The notes under the pieces: model-generated
The model's input: the letters and a program-made list of their open reading frames with translations, nothing else
Databases searched by the model: none
Told to the model about the DNA's origin: nothing
Assembly (NCBI GenBank): GCA_951799445.1
Contig: OX637287.1
Location: forward strand, 48,823,724 to 48,887,723
Direction of reading: 5' to 3'
Length of the DNA stretch: 64,000 nucleotides
Source: Pseudisothecium myosuroides
Lineage: Eukaryota > Streptophyta > Bryopsida > Hypnales > Lembophyllaceae
Translations under genes and position numbers: made by a program
Shown here: in pieces, positions 1 through 12,000 of the stretch
Layout of the letters: every line of letters begins with the position of its first letter
How positions within the stretch are numbered: the first letter of the stretch is position 1

Positions 1-13
1 GCAGTCAGTTCTC

Positions 14-19
14 TTTATT
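14..19 (-). terminator. Polyadenylation signal of the U-box gene
   Basis: On the minus strand this reads AATAAA, about 150 bp past the stop codon of the U-box/ARM gene. Its distance and orientation fit a 3' UTR poly(A) signal. Plant poly(A) signals are loose, so this is suggestive only. Confidence 0.45.
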
Positions 20-166
20 CCAAACGAGCACAAAGAATGCGTGATATTACACATGTGTGAGCAAATTACATGGGAGGTAGTACACAACAACCAACCTGAG
101 AGGAGGGCATTGATTTTTTTTCATTTCGCCCGAAAACTAAACCCTGGGTTCCAACAGGGCACGTCG

Positions 167-3100
167 TTAGAAGTACGTTGACTGGTTGTGGAGGATGTTC
201 AAGTGCGCTAGAATTTTGGCTGCCATGGGACGAGTGGCCATGGAGCCTTTCTGAGTCAAGTCAATGAGCGGCATCTGCGCCGTGCTCCCAAACTCCACTT
301 TGTACTCCTCAATGCGGAAGATCTTTTCCAGCATCACAACTGCCTTCTCCTTGGTTCTCACACAGCCGACTGTCAGCAACCTGACAATGAGGCGGATCCC
401 TTGCGCTTCGGCAATCACCTTGACTCCGCTTTCCAGGTTGGAATCGTCGAACAAGAGCGTGCTCAGGGCAGTCAGGGCAGCGTAGTCAGCTCCGTCCTCT
501 TGTTCTTCCAGCGCCTGCACTAGAGGTCCTACTGCATTCGCCATCACCAGACAATAGGTCGTCTTCACTGAGCACGAGCCCCCGTGGATGCGACACCCCA
601 GCCTTGGGGCAGGTTTACACCAAAAGAAGCATGACTGGGACACTCTGTCCTTGGACGCTAGCCTTTCACTGCTTAGAGAGAAGTGGCCCAGAGCGGTTGC
701 AGCCTTGCACCTCGCCAATGGTGTCCCCGATTGCAACAGCTGCACTAGCTTAGGGATTGCATCCAGGTCAGCTGTCTTCTGTTGGAGCATTGCGACGTTG
801 ACATTTTCAGGAGAAGTGAAACGTAAGAGAGCACCCGCAGCGCCCTCTGCAAGGGCATTCCGCACAGCCCGCGTGCCACTCTTGGGCCCTCGGGAGGGGA
901 TGAGGAGACTCACTATAGACGGTAATGCGTCCGCTTGCAAGAGCATGTCCGTCATGTGAGTACTGCTAATGGGAAGGTTGCTAATGATTCCTACAGCTGC
1001 CATTTTCTCTTCATCTCCACTTGAGTCCGCCAGTAACTTCACCAGAGCTTTGATGTAGGCCGGACCTAAGTGGTCCGCAAGGTCTTTGCCAGCACCCTCA
1101 CTTGACAAGCACTTCAAGAGCTTGAGAGCATGAACTCGAACCTCATCAGAAGGCGCCTCACAGAATGGAAGAAGCAGCTGGATGGCACCCCCTTCAAGCA
1201 TCCTGGATCGCACCTCCCGAGCATTTGGGATGCTGGCCACGCCCAGAAGTGCTCGGAGTAGATGTCCTTGTATGGCGGGCCCGGCAAGGTTGAGTACCGA
1301 CAACAGCTGGAACATTGTTTCATCTGATTCGAGAATGTTACCGTGGTGGTCGATTTTGGTTTCGGCTGTCGTGCTTGCCATGGCTAGATTGGCAAGAGTG
1401 GCCGCTGCGTTTTCTTTCAGACTCATCATCACGGATGTGACAGAGAACAAGAGCTGTAAAAGTGGGGGGATCACTCCAGCTTCAATCAAAAACTCTCGAT
1501 TGTCCGGCAGAGTGGAGAGATTTTTCAAAGCTCCCAGAGCTGCCGCTTTGGCTTCCAATTTCCCAACAGAGATCATCTTGACCAACGGTGGAATGGCCCC
1601 TTGCTGAGCCAGAGCTGCTTTACTCTGGTCCGTCAGCCCCATGCGAGACAATGCACTTGCCATCAGGATTTTCGTCATGTCCGGGCCTGCAAACGTTTGA
1701 AGGCGTTAGTCAAAAGATGACCCACAATTTAAGTCCGATAAAAGAAATTTAGAAAAATCAGCTGAAATCAAAACGTAGGACCATAAGAGCAATAGTGTAC
1801 CATATTGAAGGTGTACAACCAAGCATCAATACCATGACAGCCAACTGGAGATAGATGTAAGATCAAGCAACAGGTTTTCCAACAGTAGGTACGAAACGCT
1901 TGAACTCTTTAGGTAATTAGGTGAGTAATGTTATTTATAAAAAAGTGAAGTGTATTAATGCCTAGTCACCAGGCTACTCTCTGGAGAGACTAACCGAAGT
2001 TCACAAAAGGCTATACGAGTTGCTGAACAGTCAACAGAATTTTAGTTCAGAGACTTTCATCTCTATAAACTGAGCAGAAATCTAACCATGAGGTGAGCAT
2101 ATGAAATGATGCATACTCGTTTCTTGTACGTCATTCAGTCAACACAACTGGTAGCTAAGAGGAAATAAAAGGACAACAGAAATCGTAACACAAAGGAAGA
2201 GCGCGAAATTGAAAAATCAGACACTCTAAGTTCACCTTCGATCAGCCGTTGAGAGAGAGGCCCAAAATAGTTCGCTTCTCCCATTTGAACCACGTTTTGG
2301 TCATTATTTGCAAGCTCGAAGAGAAGCTCCCTGGCATCAACTACAGCGTGAGGGTTCTCGGAGTTCAACATGGTAACAAGTAGTAAAATGCATCCCTGCA
2401 CCTTGCCAATCTTCTCACAGATTTTCGAATCTTTGGAGAGCTCTCGGAGGAGTGCTACTGCCTGTCGTCCTTCTCCGACATCCCTCGCCAGAGATTTCAC
2501 CACCAACTTGATTGCATCCGCTGCTGCAATTTGTCCCTGTTTGAGATCAAAAAAATCGGTGTCAAGGAATCACAACCACATCACTCACATCGATCTTCTT
2601 AAAGAGAGCACGAAGTATTTAATCCCTAAATGACCACGAAGCCCAAATTTGGGCCTCATATTTTTTAGCATTGTTTAGTAAGTCAAATGGAGGTTGTTTT
2701 ATTGTTTAATATATTACCAACGCGAGCAATGTTCTTGACGGATTCTGGTGATATAAACTTTGGCTCATTCGAATTATTATTCTCACTATACGATCAATCG
2801 AATTGACCGTTTTATAGCCATGAATCCTTGGTTCATTAGGGGTGAAGCTTCTCAACCCTAAAAAAGCAGATTCATTGCAAATGCATACGCGAAGAGGTGA
2901 TATAGTCTTGCCTCAACACAGTTCTTACTCTCGTGAGAAGTGTAGCAGCAAAAACCATGAAAGGAGATTTGCATACCTTGTTTTCAGTGTTGTCGACAGA
3001 CAGACTACGCAGCACCTCAAGAGTCTCTTTGCGGACAATTCGCTGATGAGATGGGAGGAGATCGACCAACAAGGGAATGAGACCCTCAAGAGCAATCCAG

Positions 3101-4233
3101 TACCGATGGATCCCCTTCTCTTCACTCAACGCCAGCAGCGTCCTCAATGCCGAACAAATCTCGCTCTCTTCAAGGTTCAGATCCAGCTTCGGTTTCGTGG
3201 CAGCAATACTAATGGCAACATTCCTCTCTTTCCATTCCTGTATAGACTGTCGCAATGCAAGGTTGAGCTTGATCTGCAGACTCTCAAGTTCCACTTTCGT
3301 GGTGGGGCAATTGGAATTTCCAGCTGAAAACCACTTCTCGATCGCAGACCTTTCAAAAGTTTGCCCTGATGCAATCTCCACAGGCTCCTCCATAATTTCA
3401 TGCGTAATTGGGCAGTAAAACGATTGCAGAGGCGGAATGGGATGCCCACCCATTCCACCCGAGCCTCGCTTCTTTTGGTAGTTCACATCCTTCTCACTTG
3501 CAGAAGTCGCTGCATCCGCACGACTCAGAAGCGCAATCACTTCCCCGAGATGCATGTACTCGTTCTGATTATCCTGTGCTCGTGCATCCTCTTTCTCCCG
3601 CTTGAGAGTATCGAGCTCCACCTTCAATGAAGCTGCATCAGTTGAGACGCCAGTGGCTCTCGCAATTTGCAACAGAAGCTCATTCGCAAATTCAGAGTTC
3701 GTCTGCCGATTGCGGATACCCTCATTGATTTCATCAGTGATGAGCTTCTCAGTGATGGCGGGTTTAAAGTGAGCTTTACGCATATCACTCGACAACTTGG
3801 TCATCGTTTCCTGTGTTTGCACAGAAAGCTCCAGATCGGCCACGGGCATTGAATCTAAGAAATGGCCGATTTCGTGAGTAATATCCTCAAGCTCCTCCAG
3901 AAACGCCTGGGACTTCACAAGGAGGTAGAACTTACTCTTGGAGCTGCATCGGGTGGCGATGTGAGACGCTTTGGCGATCTCCTGCTCCATCGCCATCAAC
4001 ACCACCTGCATCGAAGCCGGGTCTCGCACCTCCTTATCCGAAAATTCACCTAAAATGGATCCAATGGTCTCAAAGTAGCGGGAGAGGACTCGAAAACTCT
4101 CCTTCGCGACGAACGCATCTTCGGCAGCTTGTTCAAAGCGTCCCACTTCCTTCAACAAGCGCGACAGCACCCGGGCCACTGAGGCATTGTCCATGCCCGT
4201 GTCATCCTTCATCCTTCCTAAGCCGACGTACAT
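167..4233 (-). CDS. U-box/ARM-repeat E3 ubiquitin ligase (PUB42/43/44-like)
   Basis: Predicted E3 ubiquitin ligase of the plant U-box/armadillo class. Three exons join in frame: 4233-2977, 2536-2236 and 1686-167, giving 1,025 aa. Both introns have GT..AG ends. Residues 1-250 are helical and form the N-terminal region typical of this class. The U-box covers about residues 269-340, with the FYCPITHEIMEEPV core, the SGQTFER segment and the NCPTTK turn, and should bind the E2. ARM repeats fill the rest. The C-terminal part carries the cysteine-rich segment around HGGSC and KTTYCL seen in the SAUL1/PUB44 group. Length is close to the longer members of that group (about 800-1,030 aa). The first ATG is followed by another at codon 8, so the start may shift slightly. 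The gene is divergently arranged with the pirin-like gene. Family placement rests on motif recognition; the substrate cannot be told. Confidence 0.92.
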
Positions 4234-5541
4234 TTCTAGCTATCATAAGGGCGTGCCCTTGCATCGCCTCGCCATAGCCGTCCTCAGTTCCTATACGCAC
4301 TGATGATGAGGGCACAACGCTGCAATTCTAAAGCTTCCAAATAAGCAAGAAAAGCAAAAGAGCGATGCTGGGAGGGTGGTTGTCACTGAAATCCTAATTA
4401 CAATATGCAATCGCGTACATATCTTCTCCACCAGACGTCAATTCGCCGATAACTGGTGAATCTGTTTTAGAATCCTCGCACACTTCACCGCTCTACGTTA
4501 GATTTGCCAAGTCGTCCAGCAGCGACGCGACTTACTGATTACCGATTACGCGAATTTGTACAGGGTTTTGAGCACAAGTTTAGGCAGACTTTCAAGTACA
4601 TACTGGAAAGCTTCGTCCTAGTTGACCTAATTCAAGGGCAGAATAACAGAGACGCTCTTCTAATGAGTCCCGCTTCGACGACCTCAAAATCGGAGCTCCA
4701 GTTTGGTCTCGCATGGACGGGAGCTAAGCTACCTCCGAAAATTGACACCAAGTCGACCACACCAAAACCTAATCCACCAGATTTCGAAATTCGGTCAACA
4801 AACTACAATAGGCAAACCCAACCCACAAAAACGTGACATTGCAATTCGCAATTCGAGTTCCTAATAGTCCCCTGCTCTCTCCGATTCGGCGCTCCGTGCC
4901 GGTCACCCCTCGAAGAACCCTTTCCCTTCATAATTCCAACCTCTAACACGCACCTTACCACTTCGATCATGATGCTGTCATTCTTTACCATTTGTGACTC
5001 TCTGAAGCGTCTTCACCTCAAAAACCACCATCCAGCTCTGGAGAATCAGAGTAAGGTCATCGCCACCACGGGAAACATCCTTGTCCAAGAAAAAAGACGA
5101 TAAGCAAACGCAGACAACAACCGAAGGCGCGCCCGAACACGCACCACGGGATACATACCCCTTGGCACGAAATCCCTGCTTCCAAAATTTGCAGACTTGA
5201 AAAGCTGGAGTTAGAGAGTCAACCCGAACACGGAATTCGGCCCGGATTTCAAGGAAACTCAACAGTCACGAGCTAAGACTACTTCCATCGGCGCGGTCGC
5301 TGAGTTGAATCCGAGGATGAAAGGCAAACGGGACGCGGAAAGATATTGATGAAGACAGGACTGAGGAATCCTCGCGCTCTGCCGACACTGTAGCTCTGCG
5401 GCTGAGCCGGCCCTCCATATCCGCGTCCCCAGCCGTGTTCCCAGGGTTAGCTTAGTTCCCATACAACCCTTGACCATCTCTTTGGATAACCCCAAAACCC
5501 CAAAACCCCAACACTGTACCTACCTTGTGACGTTGCTTTCA
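4234..5541. promoter_or_regulatory. Divergent intergenic region between U-box and pirin-like genes
   Basis: This 1.3-kb stretch separates two head-to-head start codons and must hold the promoters and 5' UTRs of both genes. Short ORFs here have no recognisable domain and overlap on both strands. The only distinct motif is three CCCC tracts spaced by AAAA at 5489-5510, just upstream of the pirin-like ATG. Confidence 0.5.
5489..5510. repeat. Short CCCCAAAA tandem repeat
   Basis: Three C4 tracts separated by A4 spacers lie about 30 bp upstream of the pirin-like start codon. On the minus strand these are three G4 tracts. Confidence 0.8.
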
Positions 5542-7772
5542 ATGGAACCCCAGGGCTTGAATTTCGTGGCGCCCAATTCCAATTTCATGGCGCCCCGGAT
5601 TATGAATTTCATGGCGCCCCGTTGTGTCTCTTCGGGATGGACCCGAATTGCTAATCCTCGGATGCGGTACAACGAGGAGGGCCATCGTTACAATGGCAGT
5701 GTGAGCAATGGAGCAGGAAAATTTGTCCAGAGACCCAGAATTGGTGCTGTGAGGGCTGGGACATCGGTTCTGACAGCTTCGAGAGTGGAAGGAGGCTCGG
5801 AATTTGTTCGTGTGATGGGGCCAGGCCAGGCCGGTGTGAAAGGTATGCATTTCGTCTTCTAATTCTATGGTTTTGAGCTGCGGAATGCGACTCTTCGGTG
5901 GCGGAAAATCGTGATTAGGGTTTGCAGATTTGGAATTAGGCAATGTCATGCCGGTGGAGAAAATGTTCGGGTGTTCTAGTGAAAGGAGCCATAGTCACTA
6001 AGAACGGCTTTCAAGAACGTTCTTGCTTTCTATTTCAGCTTCAAATTTAACGTATTTCCAACGTTTTCTATTACATCTGAGTGATCAGAGCTCAAGCGCA
6101 CAGGATGTTGTAAGAGAACAGACAGGCACGCAAAATTAATTAGCAAAACCGCAGTCCAAGAACCTTGAGAGTCAATTTGAACTTGTTTCCAACGTATTCC
6201 ATTCCATCTGAGAGTTCAGAGCTCAAGAACACAGTGTTGAAAAAGAATAGACAGAAGCGCAAAATCCTGAAAACTCCCAGTCTGAAATACTCTCCCGTCC
6301 TTTGTGACAATGGCTAATGGAGGAGGTGCAGCTTTCAGGTATTGGACGGCTTCTCGTCTTCGATGAGTTCTTCGAGTTTCCCAACACAGCAGGTCTCCCC
6401 TTGCGTGACCCTGACGTGTTGCTGGAGTCCGTCATCTATTACTGTTACGAACCGTCGCCGGCGGCTTTGGAGGACTTCGAGGGGTTTCGTCCCCGCCATG
6501 GTGTGCACCTCTACTGGAAGTCCAGCATGCGTTCCATGAACCAAGTAGCAAGCTCGGGAACCGACTCTTTTGTGGCCGAGGCGGGCGGAAACCTTGTGGT
6601 GCCCGTGATTGATCATGTTCGAGATGCGTCGTCAATTGTGGCGACTACTGTAGGTGATGGTGCTGCTGTGAGAGTCATCGCTGGCAGCTTTGGCAATGTC
6701 TCAATCGGACCACCGCTTCAGGACTTTGTGAGCACTTCTTATGCTTCTAGGTTTTGCTAAGTTTGCATATCTTTTTGAAGTATTTGAAATGAATGGTTCT
6801 CGCTCTGGGATTTTTGTGATGGTTTCTAAACGATGTATCACTTCGTGTGGACGCAGGTGATGCTTGATGTGCAAATGCGGCCTGGATCGGAAATGTCGTT
6901 GCCGCTAGACCCGTCCTTCGGTGTTGTAATTTATATTCTTGAGGTACCTCCTTTGCCGCTCCTTTGATGACAAGAGTATGTTTTGCACTTCTTGTTTAAC
7001 GGGAATCTGTTGCCTGTGAGCACCAATAATCTTACTACTATTGGAAGGTTGTTACTTTTCTCCATTAGAGCAGATATGTGCTTGAATAGACTGCCCAACA
7101 AGGTGTTCCTATTACTTCATGATCAGTAACACTATTCCTGTCACTCTTCCACGTAATAGTGTCACTACTTCTCTCAAACATTTCTTTTTTCCAATAATTT
7201 GTCTTGCCACTCAATTGTGGTGTTGTGTTTTTCGATAGGGCTCTCAAAGTTTGCAATTTCAGATGCGCAGTTTTGTCATTTGTTTCAAAATCTGACCCTG
7301 TGCGATTCTGAACCCTACTGTAGAATCTTGTCTCCATACAACTGGCTCCCTTGTAGAGATTTCGAATTAGGTTTTCTGCATCACCTTAATTCTTGGAACA
7401 CTGATATTCCCTAATGTGGTACCTTTTCACTTGAACAGCTTTTGTTACTAATTTTACGTGACACATTAGAAATGGTTGTCTTATGTGTAACTTCGGCGTC
7501 ACTGTGTGCATAACTTGGTCAAATAAGAGGAACTACTTGGGGTTTAAAATCTCTCATAATCTTGTAATAATGATTTTTACTTTTTGTGGTTTCCTGTGCA
7601 GGGAGTAGGCATTTTTGAACCGAATCGGTTTGAGGAAGATGTGGCACCTTTTTATGAGAATGAGGGACATGGGTTATATATTCCACCTTCACAGAAGCAA
7701 GCTATTACAATAATACGAACACATGAGTGGTCGCAGTTGCGTTTCATACTTGTTGGAGCCCCCACTGTGTAA
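5542..7772 (+). CDS. Pirin-like cupin protein with putative organelle-targeting N-terminus
   Basis: Four exons join in frame: 5542-5842, 6339-6727, 6857-6943 and 7602-7772 (stop), giving 315 aa. The first ~80 residues are rich in Arg, Ser and Ala, poor in acid, and contain repeated NF(V/M)AP units; this looks like a plastid or mitochondrial transit region (inference). The core from about residue 80 follows pirin: LLVFDEFF near the start of the N-terminal cupin, GVHLYW in the middle, VRVIAGSFGNVS as the inter-domain strand, and DVQMRPGSEMSLPL plus RFILVGAP in the C-terminal cupin. Pirins bind iron with three His and one Glu in the N-terminal cupin. Here the HPHRG-like motif is replaced by RDPDV and the second motif region is missing, so metal binding is doubtful. 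The protein stops right after LVGAPTV, where normal pirins continue some 50 residues. A GTAAAT donor at 7769 overlaps the stop, but I found no further exon. Function unknown. Confidence 0.7.
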
Positions 7773-9068
7773 ATGGCGATTCTCACTCTTTACGGCCTTT
7801 ATAAAAACCTTGAAATCCACTTGATTTTTCAAGATCTTATCAGTGCCTGTTTTTGCAACACCACTCATCTGTTGACGGTTCCCCTAGTCAATATCACAAG
7901 ATGGAAGCGTTCCTGCTTACAAGGTACGGAGTACCAATCAGTGGTATTCCGTGCGAATGATGGGGAACAATACCAGAGATTGTGTATCTTGGATTCATCC
8001 TCGAGCGAGACTGTATGGCACGTATATATGTTAAAATCATTATTGGGAATGCTCTCCTTCAATGTTTCTCGGGGAGTGTGGGGCACGTTGAACACAGACT
8101 CGTCAGGAACAAAAGTCAAAGCCGCTAATTTGGAACTTCGTATGTGCATGCCATGGACTGGTTGTTCGAGAAGACCGACTGTTGGCATCATGGAGGTTTA
8201 CGTACCTGTGATGTCCCTATTCACAAAGTCCTCGTAGCTGCTGGATATGGGTTCACCTGAAGCAGGTTCTGATCCATAAAAAGAATTTGGGATTAGGGTT
8301 TGGCAACAAATCAGGGTAAGCTGAAGCCAACTGAGCTGTCTACTGAATTTAGTGAAGTTTGTAACGACCCTCAGGGGACAGAGCCATCGGCCGGCATAGC
8401 TTCACCGTCGTGCGGACGGGAACGTCTTGTATCATGAATGTCCATTCCATCCTGGGGTCAGTCATGGCTACCCCCCGTCCGTCTCCTGTAACTGCCGGCG
8501 ATGACGACGACTCTCTGCCCCCAATCTCTTTTTTTCCCTTCCAGAAATCGCTCCCTCATCTAATTATTATGATGTCTATCTGAGCACTACTACTTGGATT
8601 CTTCTGAGGCCAATCAAAATGATGCATCAATCGATCGCAGCATTAAACTGCATAATAAATCTGCCCAAATTTGGGTTCCGTGTTTTACTTATGGAAGACT
8701 GATCATGGAGACTTCAGAATGCGGCATGTGTCCTTGCTCAGGTTCCAGGACGTACTATGAAATTAAGATTGAGATTGGTTATGGTAGTAGCGGACCATGA
8801 GACGTCACAAATTTGCCAATAATGTTGTGATCCACTTCAAATGTCGTAAGTTGGTGAGCAGGGAAGGAGATTCATCAGCACTGGGCTGAGATTCAACCAG
8901 ACCAACAATTTGCAGTTTCTGTCTCATGAAGGTGACTCAATTTTCTGAAGACATGCGATTGGTAAGCAAGCGTTCCTTCAGCTTTGTATAGGCTCGCGCA
9001 TGCAGAAACTGTGGTGAACAACACTGAACGCCATCTTCTCCCCATCGATACCGCCTTGGATTGCAAGG
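7773..9068. other. Intergenic, pirin-like 3' side and kinesin promoter
   Basis: No supported gene. A 154-codon ORF begins directly after the pirin-like stop (7773-8237) but matches nothing I recognise and probably lies in the 3' UTR. The right end should carry the kinesin promoter and 5' UTR. Confidence 0.5.
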
Positions 9069-12000
9069 ATGAAAGAGAATCGAGGACGTGGGACTGGGTT
9101 AGGGTTGATGCGGTCGACCTCCACGGGCTCGACGGGCTCCAGTGGCGGAGGATCAGCTCGTCGAGCAGAGCGAGTGCAAGTAGTGGTGCGCTGCCGACCG
9201 ATGCTCGACAAAGAGAATTCCGAGGGCCGCAGCAACTGTGTGGCGGTGGACACGGCGGGCAGTACGATTCAAGTGAAGAATCTGAAGCAACCGGAACAGG
9301 CGCCCAAGCTCTTCACCTTCGACAAGACGTACGATGCGACCTCCACGCAACGGCAGCTGTATGACGACGTGGCCCATCCCATTGTGCACAGTGTGATGTG
9401 CGGTTACAATGGCACCGTGTTGGCGTATGGGCAGACGGCCTCTGGGAAGACGTTCACCATGGATGGACTGGACGATCCTCCTGGTATCACGAATCTTCAA
9501 CCTCTTGTCCATAGTATCCTTGACGGTTGAAAGGAAGGTGAGGATACAGTAATTTCGTCTCTGTATGCATTTTAAACAATTGTAGGAGTGTCTTTTGAGA
9601 GTTCGCTATGGCGCTCAGTGGAGAGATCATTTTGGATACAAGATCCAATTTCTCTTGAGATCAATTTTTTTTGTCACCATGTATGAGTTTTGTATTCAAT
9701 CATCCACAGTTTGAAGGGACAGGAGTGAACCCCATTTTCCATGCAAAGGTGACATTCAGCCAAGTCATGCTTTCACCACTCGCTAATTGAAGACCACCCG
9801 AGTGCATTGGAAGAGATGAGTTGCTGTTGGTAACAGGGGTCGATCATTATGAGACGGGATCGGGTTCCTCATTGTTTTAGTATCCTCCACCTTGAACATC
9901 TGGCTCTTTCTGGAGGGAAATGCGTATCAATTAGAGTCCACTGTAGGCGCTGTGAAGTGATTACTATATTCGTGTTACAAAGTCTTTGCTTACCTGCCAG
10001 AACTTGTCATGAAGGCGATCTGCAAAACCTCCAAATTCTGTTCTCTGTAGAACCAATCTATACTGTGACCGAGGTCGGTACAAGACGTTGTGTCTGATGT
10101 GTGATAGGGTTGCAGAGATGCGGGGAATTATCCCTCAAGCTTTTGAAGACATCTTCGCTCACATCCAAGGCAGCCAGAGCTCCGACAACTTCCTGGTGCG
10201 AGCCTCGTATTTGGAGATTCACAACGAGGAGATTCGCGATTTGCTGGCTGGCCCACAATCCTTGGCACGTCTGGAGCTTAAAGAGAATGTGGAAGGCAGT
10301 ATTTATGTGAAGAACTTGACCTCTATCACCGTCCAAAGCGTTGCTGACATCAGCCACCTTCTCTCCGTGAGTCAGTACCCTTTCTTCTAACAGAGTATGA
10401 TCGCATACTCTAAGCCAGCAGGTGTCTCCAGATAGGGTTGAGCTAACATAGTCACTTAGTGGAAAGGTTTGGGCCATTGACCTGTAAGCTGGGCTTGGCA
10501 TTGTGTTGTGTCCACGTGGTAGACGCTTAGAGGAATTGAGCAAACGGGCGCCTTTTTACCTCTCCCGAAGTAGTATACAGGAAGAAACCTCACTAATTCG
10601 TCGTGGATACAGCCTATTTCATGTCAATCCTGAAATAGTACATATTTGTTAAAAGTATCGAAAGCTGCAAGTTGGTCATGTTAGCATTATATACAAGACT
10701 AAGGGTCCATTTGCTCTTGGTGTTAGAAATGGTGTCAGGAAAAGCATTAGAAATGAATTCAGGGCTAGATACACTTTGCTAACGCTACTCTTAACATGAA
10801 GTGCGAATGGACCGTAACGGTGACAGAATTACTTCACTCTCTATAAAACGCGTGGTGATGCATTCAGCTGAATAGAGTCGAGATTGAGTGCTGTCCTCTC
10901 AGAGTCATTAAATTAGATTACATCTTTGAGTTGCCAACCGGCAGAGCACCATCAAGCTTAGGAAATGGTGAACGGTTTTGAAGTTGTGGTGTCTTTGTCG
11001 CATATCCAGGTCGGCAAGAAAAGCAGGTCAGTGGGAGCGACGTTGATGAACCAGGACTCGTCTCGTTCGCATTCCATATTTACCATCACTGTGGAGGCGA
11101 GTGCCCGCAGCACATCAGCAGGGCCTGATGGCAGCATGCATATTCGAGTTGGCAAGCTGAATCTGGTAATTGACCAACTTTAACCAAATGCCAGAATACT
11201 ATAGGCGGTGGTCCGTCGAGGTTGATCGTTACTCTGAGAATTTGCAGGGTACACTTTACGGGTTTTGTGATTGTAATGAAGGTTTGCGAATGTCATTTTT
11301 TTTCTCCTCTTTGATGGAGTACAATTGGGGTAGGTGGATTTGGCTGGCAGTGAGAGGCTGAACAAAACCGGAGCCACAGGGGACAGATTCCGCGAGCTCA
11401 CAAATATCAACTGGTCTTTATCTGCATTGGGCAATGTCATATCTGCCCTTGTAGACGGGAAAAGTGCACATATTCCCTACCGTGATTCAAAGCTCACCCG
11501 CCTCCTGCAAGATTCTCTTGGAGGCAACACCCGCACTGTGATGATCGCAAACATAGGTCGTTCTACTCAGCATGAAAGCCAACTTGTGTAATCATCTGAA
11601 AGTTGTTGCTGTTTATTTACAAACCATAATACGAAGTCTCATTCACCACAAAATCGCCACTTGGATTCTGCAGTTGAAATTTCTTTTCAATTGGTTCGTG
11701 CTTAATACGCAATACCAATTGAACTGAATTCTTCCAATCTGTGCAACAGGTCCAGCTGACTACAATTACGATGAGAGTGTGAGCACGTTGAGGTACGCGA
11801 ACCGGGCCAAGAGCATCAAGAACAAACCTCGTATTAACGAGGATCCGAAAGACGCCATCCTCCGTGAATTTCAGGAGGAGATTGCAAGGTATGGAAAAAT
11901 CTTCTGATTGCTTGTAGCTGTGATTACTTGTACTGAATGGTGTCGAGAATTGCCTTCGGCCCCGGGGGGGCAGCACCTCTGGATTCGTAAAGGGAACACG

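Noticed and set aside
264..1607. Plus-strand ORFs over the U-box gene
   Set aside because: Shadows of the ARM-repeat coding exon on the opposite strand.
4504..4836. 110-codon ORF between the divergent genes
   Set aside because: No domain, low-complexity C-terminus, overlaps an ORF on the other strand; likely promoter or UTR sequence.
7773..8237. 154-codon ORF directly after the pirin-like stop
   Set aside because: No recognisable domain, sits in the expected 3' UTR, and does not continue pirin homology; probably chance.
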